Source of the DNA: Alkalimarinus sediminis
GTDB lineage: Bacteria > Pseudomonadota > Gammaproteobacteria > Pseudomonadales > Oleiphilaceae
Length of the DNA stretch: 64,000 bases
Assembly: GCF_026427595.1 (NCBI RefSeq)
Contig: NZ_CP101527.1
Span: 2,265,501 to 2,329,500, forward strand
Direction: 5' to 3'
Shown here: one piece after another, positions 20,757-29,909 of the stretch
Numbering within the stretch: the first letter of the stretch is position 1
How the letters are laid out: each line of letters starts with the position of its first letter
Translations under genes and position numbers: made by a program
Notes under the pieces: generated by a model
What the model saw: only the letters and a program-made list of their open reading frames with translations
Told to the model about the DNA's origin: nothing
Databases searched by the model: none

Positions 20757-21236
20757 TCACGCACTCAATTCATTTAACATTTGCTGCTTTAACGCTTCAT
20801 CCTGCAAACTCGACTCGATCATCTTACGAAACGCGGGCATATTACCTAACGGTCCTTTCAACGCGACGAGCGCCTCTCTTAACTTTAAGAGTTCGTTCAA
20901 TTCCGGCACTTGCTTGGCTATATTTTCTGGTGAGAAATCTTTAATCGATTCAAGCTTTAACGTCACCGATGTTTCTTCATCCTCTACATCAACTAAACGA
21001 TTAGGCATTTCTAACTGCAGTTCGATATTTTGATTTTTTAAAACATCATTAAAATTATCTTTATCAATATTAATTGGCTTACGATCTTCAACCGCTCGTT
21101 CGTCTTCCCGTGATGTAAAATCCCCTGCCACTAACATTTTTAAAGGTAACTCTACACTCTCTTGCGCAGCTCCTTTTTCTGACTTGTACTGTATATTTAT
21201 ACGCTCGCGTGGTGCGACTGAGCCTTCCTTGGACAT
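20757..21236 (-). CDS. tssB: Type VI secretion contractile sheath small subunit TssB
   Basis: Small sheath protein (VipA/ImpB), which carries the ClpV-binding helix in the assembled sheath. The start at 21236 (MSKEGSVAPRERINIQYKSE) is preferred over an upstream in-frame ATG because AAGGAG sits 7 nt before it. It gives 159 residues, the typical length. FTSREDERAVEDRKPINIDKD-type residues (LKMLVAGDFT, EDRKPI) are diagnostic. The last codons abut a truncated repeat unit. Confidence 0.95.
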   Translation of the reverse strand: MSKEGSVAPRERINIQYKSEKGAAQESVELPLKMLVAGDFTSREDERAVEDRKPINIDKDNFNDVLKNQNIELQLEMPNRLVDVEDEETSVTLKLESIKDFSPENIAKQVPELNELLKLREALVALKGPLGNMPAFRKMIESSLQDEALKQQMLNELSA

Positions 21237-21278
21237 ACTGTTCTCCTTAAATAATTCAACATTCAATAATTACAAACT

Positions 21279-22988
21279 CTAACGGGCAAATGATTTCATC
21301 TCATAGCCCCGCTTTGTATCCACTCGTACCAATCGCTGATAGTAACTATCAACAGTTTGGTTTCGTTTTAGCTTAGATTTACAAATCAACATCATCGACA
21401 ACATACTACTAACCAACTCTGGCTCCCACTCATCAAGTTTGTGCTTAAGGGTTAGCTCATCCAACTCAGTCAATAACTGCTCAGCAAATAGAAACTCCTT
21501 AGCATTCAAGCAATACTCGATCGATAACAGTCGAGCCCTATACCACACCTGCTTGCTGTTTTGATTAAGACAATACTGGTCGAGGATTGCGAAACCTTGC
21601 GAAAACCCAGACTCTTTATACGCTTTGTTTGAGTCTTTGATGAGCTTGGACTCCGTTTGCCCCTGCGCTTCACTTTCACCATCGTATGATAGGCTTGTTA
21701 CTATAAGGGGTGACAGAGTAGAGCCCTCATCTATCTGGTGAGCCGCGTCTGAGGAGCTAGATTCAATGCCTGCAAGCCATAATTGCGTTTTGTCATCTGC
21801 AAAAGGTGTGTCATCGGAAAACCTCAAACACTCAACACCCTCTAGCTTAGAAACAAACACTTTGGTAAGCGTGGCGATAGTTTCAATAGCCTTTTGATGA
21901 ACACCGCTACCATTTGTAAGACCGGGCCCCGCATCAATCGCGTTAAGGGCATCAACCACCATTCGGTGACCATCTAGCCAGAACGGGGCATTGGATAAGC
22001 TGCTTTCGAGCTCATTAATAAGAATCTGATACTGTCTCTGTTGAAAAAGCGTGTCAAAGAAGTGTCTTTTTTCTAGAGGTATAGCACGTAAGGGAGTGAG
22101 CCCGTTTTGATGACGTGGTAGCTCAGCAACCGGTAGCCACACACTAAACCTGTTAATTTCATAGGCTCGTGGGTCTGCCAGGTTTTTTGATAATCGATAT
22201 TTAGCCAATTCCTTTAATAATGACTGTGTATGCCGAATAGATTGATTATATGATTTATCGTCTATTATGGTGATCGATTGACTACCGCCGCCACCCGTCG
22301 AAGAGAGTGTATGCTGTTGAGTTGTTACTAGATCCGCATCACCAGAGGGCATGTTAGCGCCGTTAATGGGAACAACTTCAGCTTGTCTCTTTTCAGGAAT
22401 GGGTTGAGAGGTGGGTGTTTCACTTTTTGTTTCTGCAGGTAAGCTAGAGAGATGTTCGTTAAGGCTTCTCTTCACTGTAAATAGGTCAAGACTCCACTCA
22501 CCATCTAGCGCAGTTAATCGTTGATCAAGCGACTCAATAGAGGCTAAAACAGACTTAACAGAGTCTATCTCATCCCTGTTCGGTTTATGACGTCCAACCC
22601 ATTGCTCGAGTTGTTGAGCAAGCCATTCAAATGCCGCCACTCTTGCTCGCTTTCTTTTTAAAGGCGGGAAGCTATCCCCCCAATACTGGTCAATATAACT
22701 TTGAAGTACCGTTAGTGTTTCATTGAAACCTTCATATCGGTAGGCTTCAATAATTGACCGCATACTATACACAAGCACCAAAAGGTCTTTGGATTGTGCT
22801 TCTAGTATCTCATGTGAAAGAGTTAGTACAATGCGCCAGTCAGTAGCCTCACCTACAAGCGCAAGGTCATTACCGACTTCTTGTTGAAGAGCGTCAAATT
22901 TTTCCCCCAGTCGAGCGCTGCTGCCTGCGGCAGAACCTTCATCAATGGGGTTTAATACAGCATGACGCCAACTGCTTAGGCTAGACAT
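21279..22988 (-). CDS. tssA: Type VI secretion TssA-family protein (ImpA/VasJ-like)
   Basis: TssA proteins cap or prime assembly of the T6SS baseplate and sheath. The 569-residue product has an ImpA N-terminal domain (ATDWRIVLTLSHEILEAQSKDLLVLVYSMRS, read in two parts at about 50-80), then SFPPLKRKRARVAAFEWL. A long linker and a C-terminal helical region of the VasJ type follow. The ATG at 22988 is used; an upstream GTG at 23003 would add five residues, and neither has a clear SD. It is the first tss gene after the promoter at 23164-23192. Confidence 0.87.
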   Translation of the reverse strand: MSSLSSWRHAVLNPIDEGSAAGSSARLGEKFDALQQEVGNDLALVGEATDWRIVLTLSHEILEAQSKDLLVLVYSMRSIIEAYRYEGFNETLTVLQSYIDQYWGDSFPPLKRKRARVAAFEWLAQQLEQWVGRHKPNRDEIDSVKSVLASIESLDQRLTALDGEWSLDLFTVKRSLNEHLSSLPAETKSETPTSQPIPEKRQAEVVPINGANMPSGDADLVTTQQHTLSSTGGGGSQSITIIDDKSYNQSIRHTQSLLKELAKYRLSKNLADPRAYEINRFSVWLPVAELPRHQNGLTPLRAIPLEKRHFFDTLFQQRQYQILINELESSLSNAPFWLDGHRMVVDALNAIDAGPGLTNGSGVHQKAIETIATLTKVFVSKLEGVECLRFSDDTPFADDKTQLWLAGIESSSSDAAHQIDEGSTLSPLIVTSLSYDGESEAQGQTESKLIKDSNKAYKESGFSQGFAILDQYCLNQNSKQVWYRARLLSIEYCLNAKEFLFAEQLLTELDELTLKHKLDEWEPELVSSMLSMMLICKSKLKRNQTVDSYYQRLVRVDTKRGYEMKSFAR

Positions 22989-23163
22989 AGCGTGCGCCAA
23001 CACTTAAGCAGATAGAGCTTTCAATAATATATTGATGGATTAATAGTGAAACTGAAACAACGCTATACAATCGCATAGCATGCATAAAAGAAATCGACAC
23101 TGTCACTCCTTGACGTCGTCTGTAAGTACTTAATCCAATTCCTTTGGATCTCAAAACACGCGA

Positions 23164-23192
23164 ATTATATAGTGTCGCCAGCGACTTGTTAA
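23164..23192 (-). promoter_or_regulatory. Sigma-70-type promoter for the T6SS operon
   Basis: On the minus strand TTAACA (-35, 23192-23187) is separated by 17 bp from TATAAT (-10, 23169-23164). This near-consensus promoter would start transcripts near 23157 and leave a ~170-nt leader before tssA. No sigma-54 site was seen in this gap. Confidence 0.65.
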
Positions 23193-23256
23193 CCCATAAA
23201 TACAGTTTTGTGTATTTTTTGTCCATTCAAAACTATGGGTTGGTCGAATATATGAC

Positions 23257-23544
23257 TTAACCACCCGCTATAACAGAAGGATCACCAACAACTATTGCAC
23301 CTCCATGAGCAGTCTTGTCTCCCATTCTTGCTGCCGGCAAACCTTCAACAAAAATTGTTGATGAACCCTCAACAATGGTATCTATGGGGCCGTGACAAGC
23401 AGCCTGATCTCCCACTCTTGCAATGGGGCGGCCATTGACTAATACAGTTGAAGCGCCGTTAATAATGGGCCCACCAACATGAGGTACAGGGCCTGAAGAA
23501 GCGGGGCATTGGTGATGATCACCGACAAGTGCGATTGGTTTCAT
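23257..23544 (-). CDS. PAAR-domain spike-tip protein
   Basis: A 95-residue stand-alone PAAR protein. PAAR proteins sharpen the VgrG spike of T6SS and can carry effectors. The sequence begins MKPIALVGDHHQCP and has repeated PAAR turns (NGRPIARVGDQAACHGPI, and EGLPAARMGDKTAHGG) with metal-binding histidines and cysteine. No effector domain is attached. It lies between manC and the tssA promoter on the same strand, so it could be transcribed with either. No vgrG is nearby. Confidence 0.92.
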   Translation of the reverse strand: MKPIALVGDHHQCPASSGPVPHVGGPIINGASTVLVNGRPIARVGDQAACHGPIDTIVEGSSTIFVEGLPAARMGDKTAHGGAIVVGDPSVIAGG

Positions 23545-23576
23545 AGTTCATCCTTGAACATTCTGTTTAGTGTTTT

Positions 23577-24992
23577 TTATGCTCGACCGTAAGTATCTTC
23601 GAGTCGAACAATGTCGTCTTCGCCCAAATAGCTGCCTGTTTGGACCTCAATTATTTCTAACGGGATTACACCAGGGTTTTCTAATCGGTGAACCGTCCCT
23701 AAAGGTATGTAAGTCGACTGGTCTTCAGTCAGTAGCAGCTCTTCATCGCCTCGTGTAATGAGTGCGGTGCCTTGAACCACAACCCAGTGCTCCGCCCGAT
23801 GATGGTGTTTTTGAAGCGATAGCTTAGAACCAGGCTTGACCATAATCCGTTTAACTTGGAAACGTTTACTGCTTGAGATGCCTTCATAAGTCCCCCAAGG
23901 TCGATGCACCTTTTTATGAAAACGGTGCTCTTGACGGTCTTGCTTTTTAACTTGAGATACCAACTTCTTTACATCTTGAACACGCGATTTATCAGCCACC
24001 AAAATAACGTCATCAGTTTCGACAATAACATGATTATCCACACCAATAGCCGCCACCAAACGGGACTCAGAGTGGATATAAGAGTTATTCACGTCTTCTG
24101 TAATCACATCACCTTTACAAACATTACCATGCTCGTCTTGCTGATTAATCTCCCACAGCGCGGACCAAGAACCTACATCACTCCAACCTGCGTCCAATGG
24201 CACCACTACCGCAGCATCGGTTTTCTCCATAACCGCGTAATCGATTGAGTCATCTGGACTAGACGCGAAGGTCTCGGCATCAACGCGGATAAAGTCCAAA
24301 TCTGTCGTACTTTTATCAAGCGCACGCTGACAGATAGCAACCATATCGGGGTTAAACTTCTCTAACTCTTCTAAATAACGGTCAGCCCGAAACATAAACA
24401 TGCCGCTATTCCAGTAGTAATCTCCGGAACGAATATATTTTTTTGCTGTTTCTTCATCTGGCTTTTCGACAAAGTGATCAACTTGAGCCCAATCTCCTTG
24501 CTGTGCTCCCGATTGAATATAACCATAACCTGTATGGGGCGAATCTGGAACAATACCGAAAGTTGCCAATCGCCCCTCTAACGCAGCTTTATGCCCCTTA
24601 ATGACGGCCTCTGCGAACTTGGGGTTATCATTAATCACATGGTCTGCTGGCATAATCAATAACACAGCATCAGTATCGGCTTTTAGCGCTTCATAAGCCG
24701 CCAACGCAATAGCAGGTGCGGTGTTTCGACCAACAGGCTCCAAAATGATTGAACTTTTATTGAGGTTATTATGGGTTTGTAAGCAGCCCGCTACCATAAA
24801 ACGGTGCTCTTCATTCGACACTACAATCAAATGCTGAACATCATCAAGTGCCTCGACACGTTCAACCGTATCACCTAATAGGCTATTTTCATTGATTAAG
24901 TTGATGAACTGCTTAGGGTGAGTCTCACGTGACAGCGGCCAAAGGCGAGTGCCTGAGCCACCTGAAAGAATAACGGGAGTGATCAAATCCAT
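23577..24992 (-). CDS. manC: Mannose-1-phosphate guanylyltransferase / mannose-6-phosphate isomerase
   Basis: Makes GDP-mannose for surface polysaccharide. The 471 residues carry an N-terminal nucleotidyltransferase (GGSGTRLWPLSRETHPKQF at about 11-29) and a C-terminal cupin isomerase domain (RPWGTYEGIS, QKHHHRAEHWVVVQGTA), i.e. the bifunctional AlgA/ManC type. No gmd, manB or alginate genes are in the window, so the use of GDP-mannose here is not fixed. It is the most downstream gene of the polysaccharide block. Confidence 0.93.
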   Translation of the reverse strand: MDLITPVILSGGSGTRLWPLSRETHPKQFINLINENSLLGDTVERVEALDDVQHLIVVSNEEHRFMVAGCLQTHNNLNKSSIILEPVGRNTAPAIALAAYEALKADTDAVLLIMPADHVINDNPKFAEAVIKGHKAALEGRLATFGIVPDSPHTGYGYIQSGAQQGDWAQVDHFVEKPDEETAKKYIRSGDYYWNSGMFMFRADRYLEELEKFNPDMVAICQRALDKSTTDLDFIRVDAETFASSPDDSIDYAVMEKTDAAVVVPLDAGWSDVGSWSALWEINQQDEHGNVCKGDVITEDVNNSYIHSESRLVAAIGVDNHVIVETDDVILVADKSRVQDVKKLVSQVKKQDRQEHRFHKKVHRPWGTYEGISSSKRFQVKRIMVKPGSKLSLQKHHHRAEHWVVVQGTALITRGDEELLLTEDQSTYIPLGTVHRLENPGVIPLEIIEVQTGSYLGEDDIVRLEDTYGRA

Positions 24993-25063
24993 TTCTCCGA
25001 ATACATAATGTTTCGGCTATTGTAGAGACTTAAAGGACGTTAGCCAAGGGGTAAGGCTGCTTA

Positions 25064-27019
25064 CTAGTCAGCAGTCTTACTCAGCTCAACACGCTCAATC
25101 TTACGCACATTATCAGGAAGCATTGCCGCCTCACATTTATCTTGCTTCCAAACTAAATCTTCAAGCTCGTTGTTAGGCGTAAAACCCAGAGGCGTTGACT
25201 CCAAAATTTCTCGCACAGTATCGCAATCAAATATGTGACAAGCACGATCAAGGCGACCCAATATCTCTTCTACCTCTTCCCAAGAAAGAGATAGCTCTCG
25301 CGCTTTCATAATACGAGGGTGGTCGGTACCTTGCGGGTCGTCACCAATCAACAACTCTTCATATAACTTTTCACCCGGCCGCAAACCGGTATAGGCAATT
25401 TCAATATTACCCTCTGGATTTTTCTCGTCTTTTACCTCAAGCCCCATGAGGTGAACCATTTTTCGAGCTAGGTCAGCTATTCTAACTTGCTCACCCATAT
25501 CTAGCACAAATACATCACCACCCTGCCCCATATTACCGGCTTGAAGCACAAGCTGTGCGGCTTCGGGAATGGTCATAAAGTAACGAATAATATCAGGGTG
25601 AGTTACAGTAATTGGACCACCTTTTTTAATCTGAGTCCTAAATAACGGTACTACAGAACCTGATGACCCCAGAACATTGCCAAACCGAACCATACAAAAG
25701 CGGGTATTGTTTTGCCGTTGAGATAACCCCTGAAGCACTAGTTCAGCCATCCGCTTACTCGCCCCCATTACATTAGTGGGCCTTACCGCTTTATCAGTCG
25801 AAATGAGTACAAAGGTCTCTACCTTAGCTTTAATAGCAGCTTCTGCTGTATACCAAGTGCCGAATACGTTGTTTCTAACTCCTTCAACCACGTTATGCTC
25901 AACCAATGGCACGTGCTTATAAGCGGCTGCATGGTAGACAGTTTGAACCCCAAACGACTTCATAATCACTTCGAGACGGTGCTCTTTTTGAACCGAACCC
26001 ATTACTGGCTTAAGGTCAACATCAAGACCTAGTTCATTTACTAACGTCAGCAGCTCATTATGAATGGCATAAAGATTGAACTCAGATAACTCAAATAAAA
26101 CTAGTGACTTGGGCTTGTGTTGAACGATTTGACGACATAATTCAGAACCAATAGAGCCACCTGCCCCCGTTACCATGACAACTTTGTTCTTTATATAGTC
26201 ATCTAATAACTGATCACTTGGTGCGATAGGGTCACGACCAAGCAAGTCTTCAATTTCAATATCTTTAATTTCTTCAATTTTTGCCCGACCACTTACAACG
26301 TCGGCCATATTAGGAATCGTTTGAACTTTAATAGGCAAAGGTTCTAAATAACGCAAAATCAACGAACGTTGTGAGTGAGGTGCACTACCAATTGCCAGTA
26401 AAAGCTTATTAACGCCATACTTTTCAATCAATTTAGAAAGTGCTGCAGGGCTATGAACTCGCAGCCCTTGAAATATACTCCCCTGCCGGGTCTTATCATC
26501 ATCAACATATGCTACAGGCTGAAACTCTTGCCCTTGAAACAACGCATTGGCCAGCTGAATACCTGATGTACCAGCACCATATATAATGACTTTTTCTTTG
26601 AGTTTTCGTTGTGTTTGGTGAACATAAGAACGAACTAGCATTCTCGAACCACCCACAAACAGTAGTGCTAACCCCCAGTAAATAAATGGCGCTGACCTTG
26701 GAACAGGCGCTTTTAATAAGAAACTGGATGCTGAGAAGACTAACGCTGAAACAGAGACGCCCGAAACAACTGCGATTAAGGCGTGATTAGATAAATAGCG
26801 GATTACAGCCCGGTAGAGACCTAAACGAATAAACACCGCAATAGTAACAACAATCGTAATGCCAAAAGAGAATAGAACGAGGTTATTTTCGGGGATGTAG
26901 AACTTCTCTAAACGAACGCAAATAGACAACCAAAGTGCTAGAGGAATACACAATGAGTCTGCTATGACTGAGAAAATTCGTTTTTGATAACGGGGTAGAT
27001 TTAGAAAAAAGTCGAACAC
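25064..27019 (-). CDS. Membrane-bound UDP-GlcNAc 4,6-dehydratase (WbpM/FlaA1 long type)
   Basis: Converts UDP-GlcNAc to UDP-4-keto-6-deoxy-GlcNAc for QuiNAc/FucNAc-type sugars. The 651 residues have several N-terminal membrane segments (about 15-120), a CoA-binding-like Rossmann domain (IIYGAGTSGIQLANAL) and a C-terminal SDR domain with GAGGSIGSELCRQI. STDKAVRPTNVMGASKR replaces the usual YxxxK with MxxxK, as in WbpM. It is the last gene of a WbjBCDEF-WbpL-WbpM-like series, as in P. aeruginosa O11. Confidence 0.92.
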   Translation of the reverse strand: MFDFFLNLPRYQKRIFSVIADSLCIPLALWLSICVRLEKFYIPENNLVLFSFGITIVVTIAVFIRLGLYRAVIRYLSNHALIAVVSGVSVSALVFSASSFLLKAPVPRSAPFIYWGLALLFVGGSRMLVRSYVHQTQRKLKEKVIIYGAGTSGIQLANALFQGQEFQPVAYVDDDKTRQGSIFQGLRVHSPAALSKLIEKYGVNKLLLAIGSAPHSQRSLILRYLEPLPIKVQTIPNMADVVSGRAKIEEIKDIEIEDLLGRDPIAPSDQLLDDYIKNKVVMVTGAGGSIGSELCRQIVQHKPKSLVLFELSEFNLYAIHNELLTLVNELGLDVDLKPVMGSVQKEHRLEVIMKSFGVQTVYHAAAYKHVPLVEHNVVEGVRNNVFGTWYTAEAAIKAKVETFVLISTDKAVRPTNVMGASKRMAELVLQGLSQRQNNTRFCMVRFGNVLGSSGSVVPLFRTQIKKGGPITVTHPDIIRYFMTIPEAAQLVLQAGNMGQGGDVFVLDMGEQVRIADLARKMVHLMGLEVKDEKNPEGNIEIAYTGLRPGEKLYEELLIGDDPQGTDHPRIMKARELSLSWEEVEEILGRLDRACHIFDCDTVREILESTPLGFTPNNELEDLVWKQDKCEAAMLPDNVRKIERVELSKTAD

Positions 27020-27153
27020 AAGAAGCCCATTTAATCTGCAAAAGTCCGTTTAAGCAAAATGCATACTTAACAGCCCATAAAGTTACTAAACATTTTAGTG
27101 CTTAACCAGTTTTAAAGCAAAGTTATGGTCTCTCTGTTTTTAAAAAACCTATA

Positions 27154-27714
27154 TTATGACACTCTATCGCCAGAGCCTTTGCCGGTTGCTGTCATCAAGA
27201 TATATCGAAAGTATGCACGCAAAGAAAATGTCTTAATCATTTTTTCATCCCATTCTGAGAGGAGTTCTGGGGTGGACATATCAATTTCATTGACTTGAGC
27301 TAAACCTGTAATACCCGGTAATACATCCAACACACCACGAGCTTCTCGAGCAGCAATTAACTCTTCTTGGTTAAATAAACAAGGTCGTGGACCAACCAAG
27401 CTCATTTCCCCTTTTAATACGTTAATTAGCTGAGGTAACTCATCTATTTTAGTTTTTCGAAGAAAAGCCCCCATTTTTGTGATGGAAGCAGTACTCGCTA
27501 AATGACTCGCAACCGATTGAGTATCAACGCTCATGGTTCGGAATTTAATTAAAGTAAAGGGCTTCTTATTTTTACCCACACGCTGCTGCATAAAAATAGG
27601 AGAACCTGTGTCGAAGTAGCCTAAAACGGTAACAATCAACAGCACGGGAGCTGTTAAAAGCAAACCGAAAAATGCAGCAATAAAGTCTAGCAAGCGAAAT
27701 AAAAACGAATTCAT
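27154..27714 (-). CDS. Initiating sugar phosphoglycosyltransferase (PglC/ItrB-like, monotopic)
   Basis: Transfers a sugar-1-phosphate to undecaprenyl phosphate to start repeat-unit synthesis. At 186 residues it has one N-terminal hydrophobic helix (about 4-30), QQRVGKNKKPFTLIKFRTM, the catalytic K-x-D-E-L-P-Q region (TKIDELPQLINVLKGEMSLV) and GPRP. This is the minimal bacterial sugar transferase (PglC) class, in place of the polytopic WbpL found at this position in pseudomonads. The likely donor is UDP-QuiNAc or UDP-FucNAc made by the neighbours. Confidence 0.88.
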   Translation of the reverse strand: MNSFLFRLLDFIAAFFGLLLTAPVLLIVTVLGYFDTGSPIFMQQRVGKNKKPFTLIKFRTMSVDTQSVASHLASTASITKMGAFLRKTKIDELPQLINVLKGEMSLVGPRPCLFNQEELIAAREARGVLDVLPGITGLAQVNEIDMSTPELLSEWDEKMIKTFSLRAYFRYILMTATGKGSGDRVS

Positions 27715-27762
27715 AATAATTACTTTATGTTGTGTAATGAAAACATAGTAGTTAACCAGTCT

Positions 27763-28692
27763 TTATTTTGATTTTAAAAAAGACTGTGCTGTTTTGTTCA
27801 GGCTTTCATCAACTGTATATGGGGGTACCCACTCTAAAAGTGATGTAGTTTTTGATATATCAACTTGTAACGAACCTAATAAGCGTTGTGCGATATCCTT
27901 TTTACCTAGCAAATTTGCGCAGGCATTTATAATAAAAGCAGGAACAGGCAGAAGTCTATTAGGAGCGGCCAACCCCCTCGCAAGCTTTGATAACAACTGC
28001 GTCGTTGATATATCCTCATCATCTGAAACCAAAAATGTTTCATTTGCGGCTTTTGGGTGCTCAATACAAACCAAAATAAGATCAACCAAATTATCTAGTG
28101 AGACTAAACTTCGTTGATTATTGATTGCCCCTAGCGGAAGCGGAACACCTTTTTTCAGCCAGCGCATCATGCTTACAAAATTACCTTTCACACCAGGACC
28201 ATAGACTAACGGCGGCCGGATGATAACAACTTCCATGCCTGTATTTTGTGATAACGCCCGTAATCCCACTTCTGCTTCATACTTACTCAGACCATATGGG
28301 TCGTCAGGGACATAATTATCATCGGGCTTAAATGGAACTCCAGCAAACGTTTGCTCGCCATTTACCTTGATTGAACTAATAAAAATAAAACGTTTAACAC
28401 CTGCTTTAGCGGCTTGTTCAGCTAAGTTTAGCGTACCCTTTGTATTTACAGCTCTAAATTCAGATAAAGGGTCTGCTGCTGCATCATCCATAACATGAAC
28501 TCGAGCAGCGCAATGAATCACATACTCCACCTCTTTAAGCGCTGCAGTATAATCTTCTCTATCTGCGAATGAAGCAGGGTAATGCTTGGCTCCTTTAATA
28601 GGAGATCTGCCTAGCAATACTATATCTTTCGAAAGCGCTTTTCTTAGTTGTGAACCTAGGAACCCAGTGTAACCAGTCAAAAGAAAACTCAT
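27763..28692 (-). CDS. NAD-dependent sugar reductase/epimerase (WbjF/WbpV/Qnr-like)
   Basis: SDR enzyme of 309 residues with GYTGFLGSQL (Rossmann), the FISSIKVNGE serine and DPYGLSKYEAE (YxxxK). By position next to the WbpM-type dehydratase and initiating transferase it probably reduces UDP-4-keto-6-deoxy-GlcNAc to UDP-D-QuiNAc or UDP-D-FucNAc. The stereochemistry cannot be read from sequence alone. Its start overlaps the stop of the upstream glycosyltransferase by 4 bp. Confidence 0.82.
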   Translation of the reverse strand: MSFLLTGYTGFLGSQLRKALSKDIVLLGRSPIKGAKHYPASFADREDYTAALKEVEYVIHCAARVHVMDDAAADPLSEFRAVNTKGTLNLAEQAAKAGVKRFIFISSIKVNGEQTFAGVPFKPDDNYVPDDPYGLSKYEAEVGLRALSQNTGMEVVIIRPPLVYGPGVKGNFVSMMRWLKKGVPLPLGAINNQRSLVSLDNLVDLILVCIEHPKAANETFLVSDDEDISTTQLLSKLARGLAAPNRLLPVPAFIINACANLLGKKDIAQRLLGSLQVDISKTTSLLEWVPPYTVDESLNKTAQSFLKSK

Positions 28693-29909
28693 TGTATTTT
28701 GCCCTTCTCTCCAACTGATTTTATAATTTGCGCTGCTGCAGACTCGACAGAGAAATACTCGGTCAGCACCCGAAAGGCATTTCCCCCTTGTCTATTTCGT
28801 AATGTTTCACTATTAAGAAGTTCTAACGCAGCTCCAACGAGCGCTTCATCATCACCATTTATAAAAGCAAAACCGGCCTGTTGCTTATTAATGAACTCCA
28901 CCAAGTCATTCCCTGGATTCAAACTGCCCAGAATGGGTAGAGACTCCAACATATAGCCAAGTAACTTTCCTGGAAAATTGTGGGCTTTATGACTTTTAGC
29001 CAATGAGAAAAGCCCAACATCAACCTGTTTCAAAAGCTGTTTATACGTACCCTGATCCACAGAAGGCAAAATAGTGACATTTTGTAGATCCCACTCCGCT
29101 TTCAAACGATGTATTAAGTCTACCTCATCTCCTTGTCCCACCAGTAAAAAGTGAGCATTTGAGTTTTTTATCAGATTTCTAGCCAGTCGCATAATATTAG
29201 CCATATCCTGAGCATGGCCAATATTTCCACCATAAAAGAACACAACCTTATCATGCAGGTTATAAGTGGCGCGAATATCTAATGCTTTTGAGTCAACTGA
29301 AACCGGTACAACCTGCGACCAGTTTCGTAATATCTCTAAATGCCTATACTGAGGATGCATTGACTTAAAGTATTTTTCGTTCGCCTCAGACATCAACCCA
29401 ATAATATCCGAATTCCGGTAGTTATAGTTCTCAAAAAACCTAAAATAACGTGCTATCAGTGAGCCTTCGGAAATCATCCCTTCATCAATCACCCATTGTG
29501 GAAACATATCTCGTAGGATTAAATAAGACCGACAAGTAGGGTTAGCCTTTTTTATTCTGTTTACTAGAGGCCCAAAAAAAATGGTAGGCGAATAGTTTAC
29601 AATCAAATCAAAAGGGCATGATTTAACGCTTTCTCGTATCGCTAACCAAGCATTTAAAGATAATAAGCTTTCGTTAATGGCTCGTTTTAACTTACCAACG
29701 CCTCGTGTTTTTCCTGTTCTAAAACGCCAGATTTCGATTTCATCAATCTTATCTACTAACAGCCTCTTCGATTGAGAAACAGACCCAGGCGTAATAATTA
29801 CAGGGTCATGCCCAAGACGTTTAAATTCGATAGCTAACTCGTGGAACATCTTCGCATGCACTAGAGTGCTATCTGGAAGGTAGTCATCAGGTAATAATGC
29901 GATTCTCAT
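28689..29909 (-). CDS. Glycosyltransferase family 4, WbuB/WbjE-like (probable L-FucNAc transferase)
   Basis: A 406-residue GT-B glycosyltransferase. The start at 29909 (MRIALLPDDYLPDST) is chosen because it forms a TAATG overlap with the fnlC stop. It has VFFYGGNIGHAQDM, the donor-binding turn LLVGQGDEVDLI and the C-terminal HNFPGKLLGYMLESLPILGS region. Following fnlA-fnlB-fnlC, as wbuB does in E. coli O26 and wbjE in P. aeruginosa O11, it is the best candidate for adding L-FucNAc to the lipid-linked first sugar. Confidence 0.85.
   Translation of the reverse strand: MRIALLPDDYLPDSTLVHAKMFHELAIEFKRLGHDPVIITPGSVSQSKRLLVDKIDEIEIWRFRTGKTRGVGKLKRAINESLLSLNAWLAIRESVKSCPFDLIVNYSPTIFFGPLVNRIKKANPTCRSYLILRDMFPQWVIDEGMISEGSLIARYFRFFENYNYRNSDIIGLMSEANEKYFKSMHPQYRHLEILRNWSQVVPVSVDSKALDIRATYNLHDKVVFFYGGNIGHAQDMANIMRLARNLIKNSNAHFLLVGQGDEVDLIHRLKAEWDLQNVTILPSVDQGTYKQLLKQVDVGLFSLAKSHKAHNFPGKLLGYMLESLPILGSLNPGNDLVEFINKQQAGFAFINGDDEALVGAALELLNSETLRNRQGGNAFRVLTEYFSVESAAAQIIKSVGEKGKIQ

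Noticed and set aside
20723-20944. 73-residue plus-strand frame at the tssB end
   Set aside because: It is made of repeat sequence plus antisense of tssB.
22981-23226. 81-residue minus-strand frame upstream of tssA
   Set aside because: It overlaps the tssA start and the strong promoter at 23164-23192, has no RBS and has odd composition.
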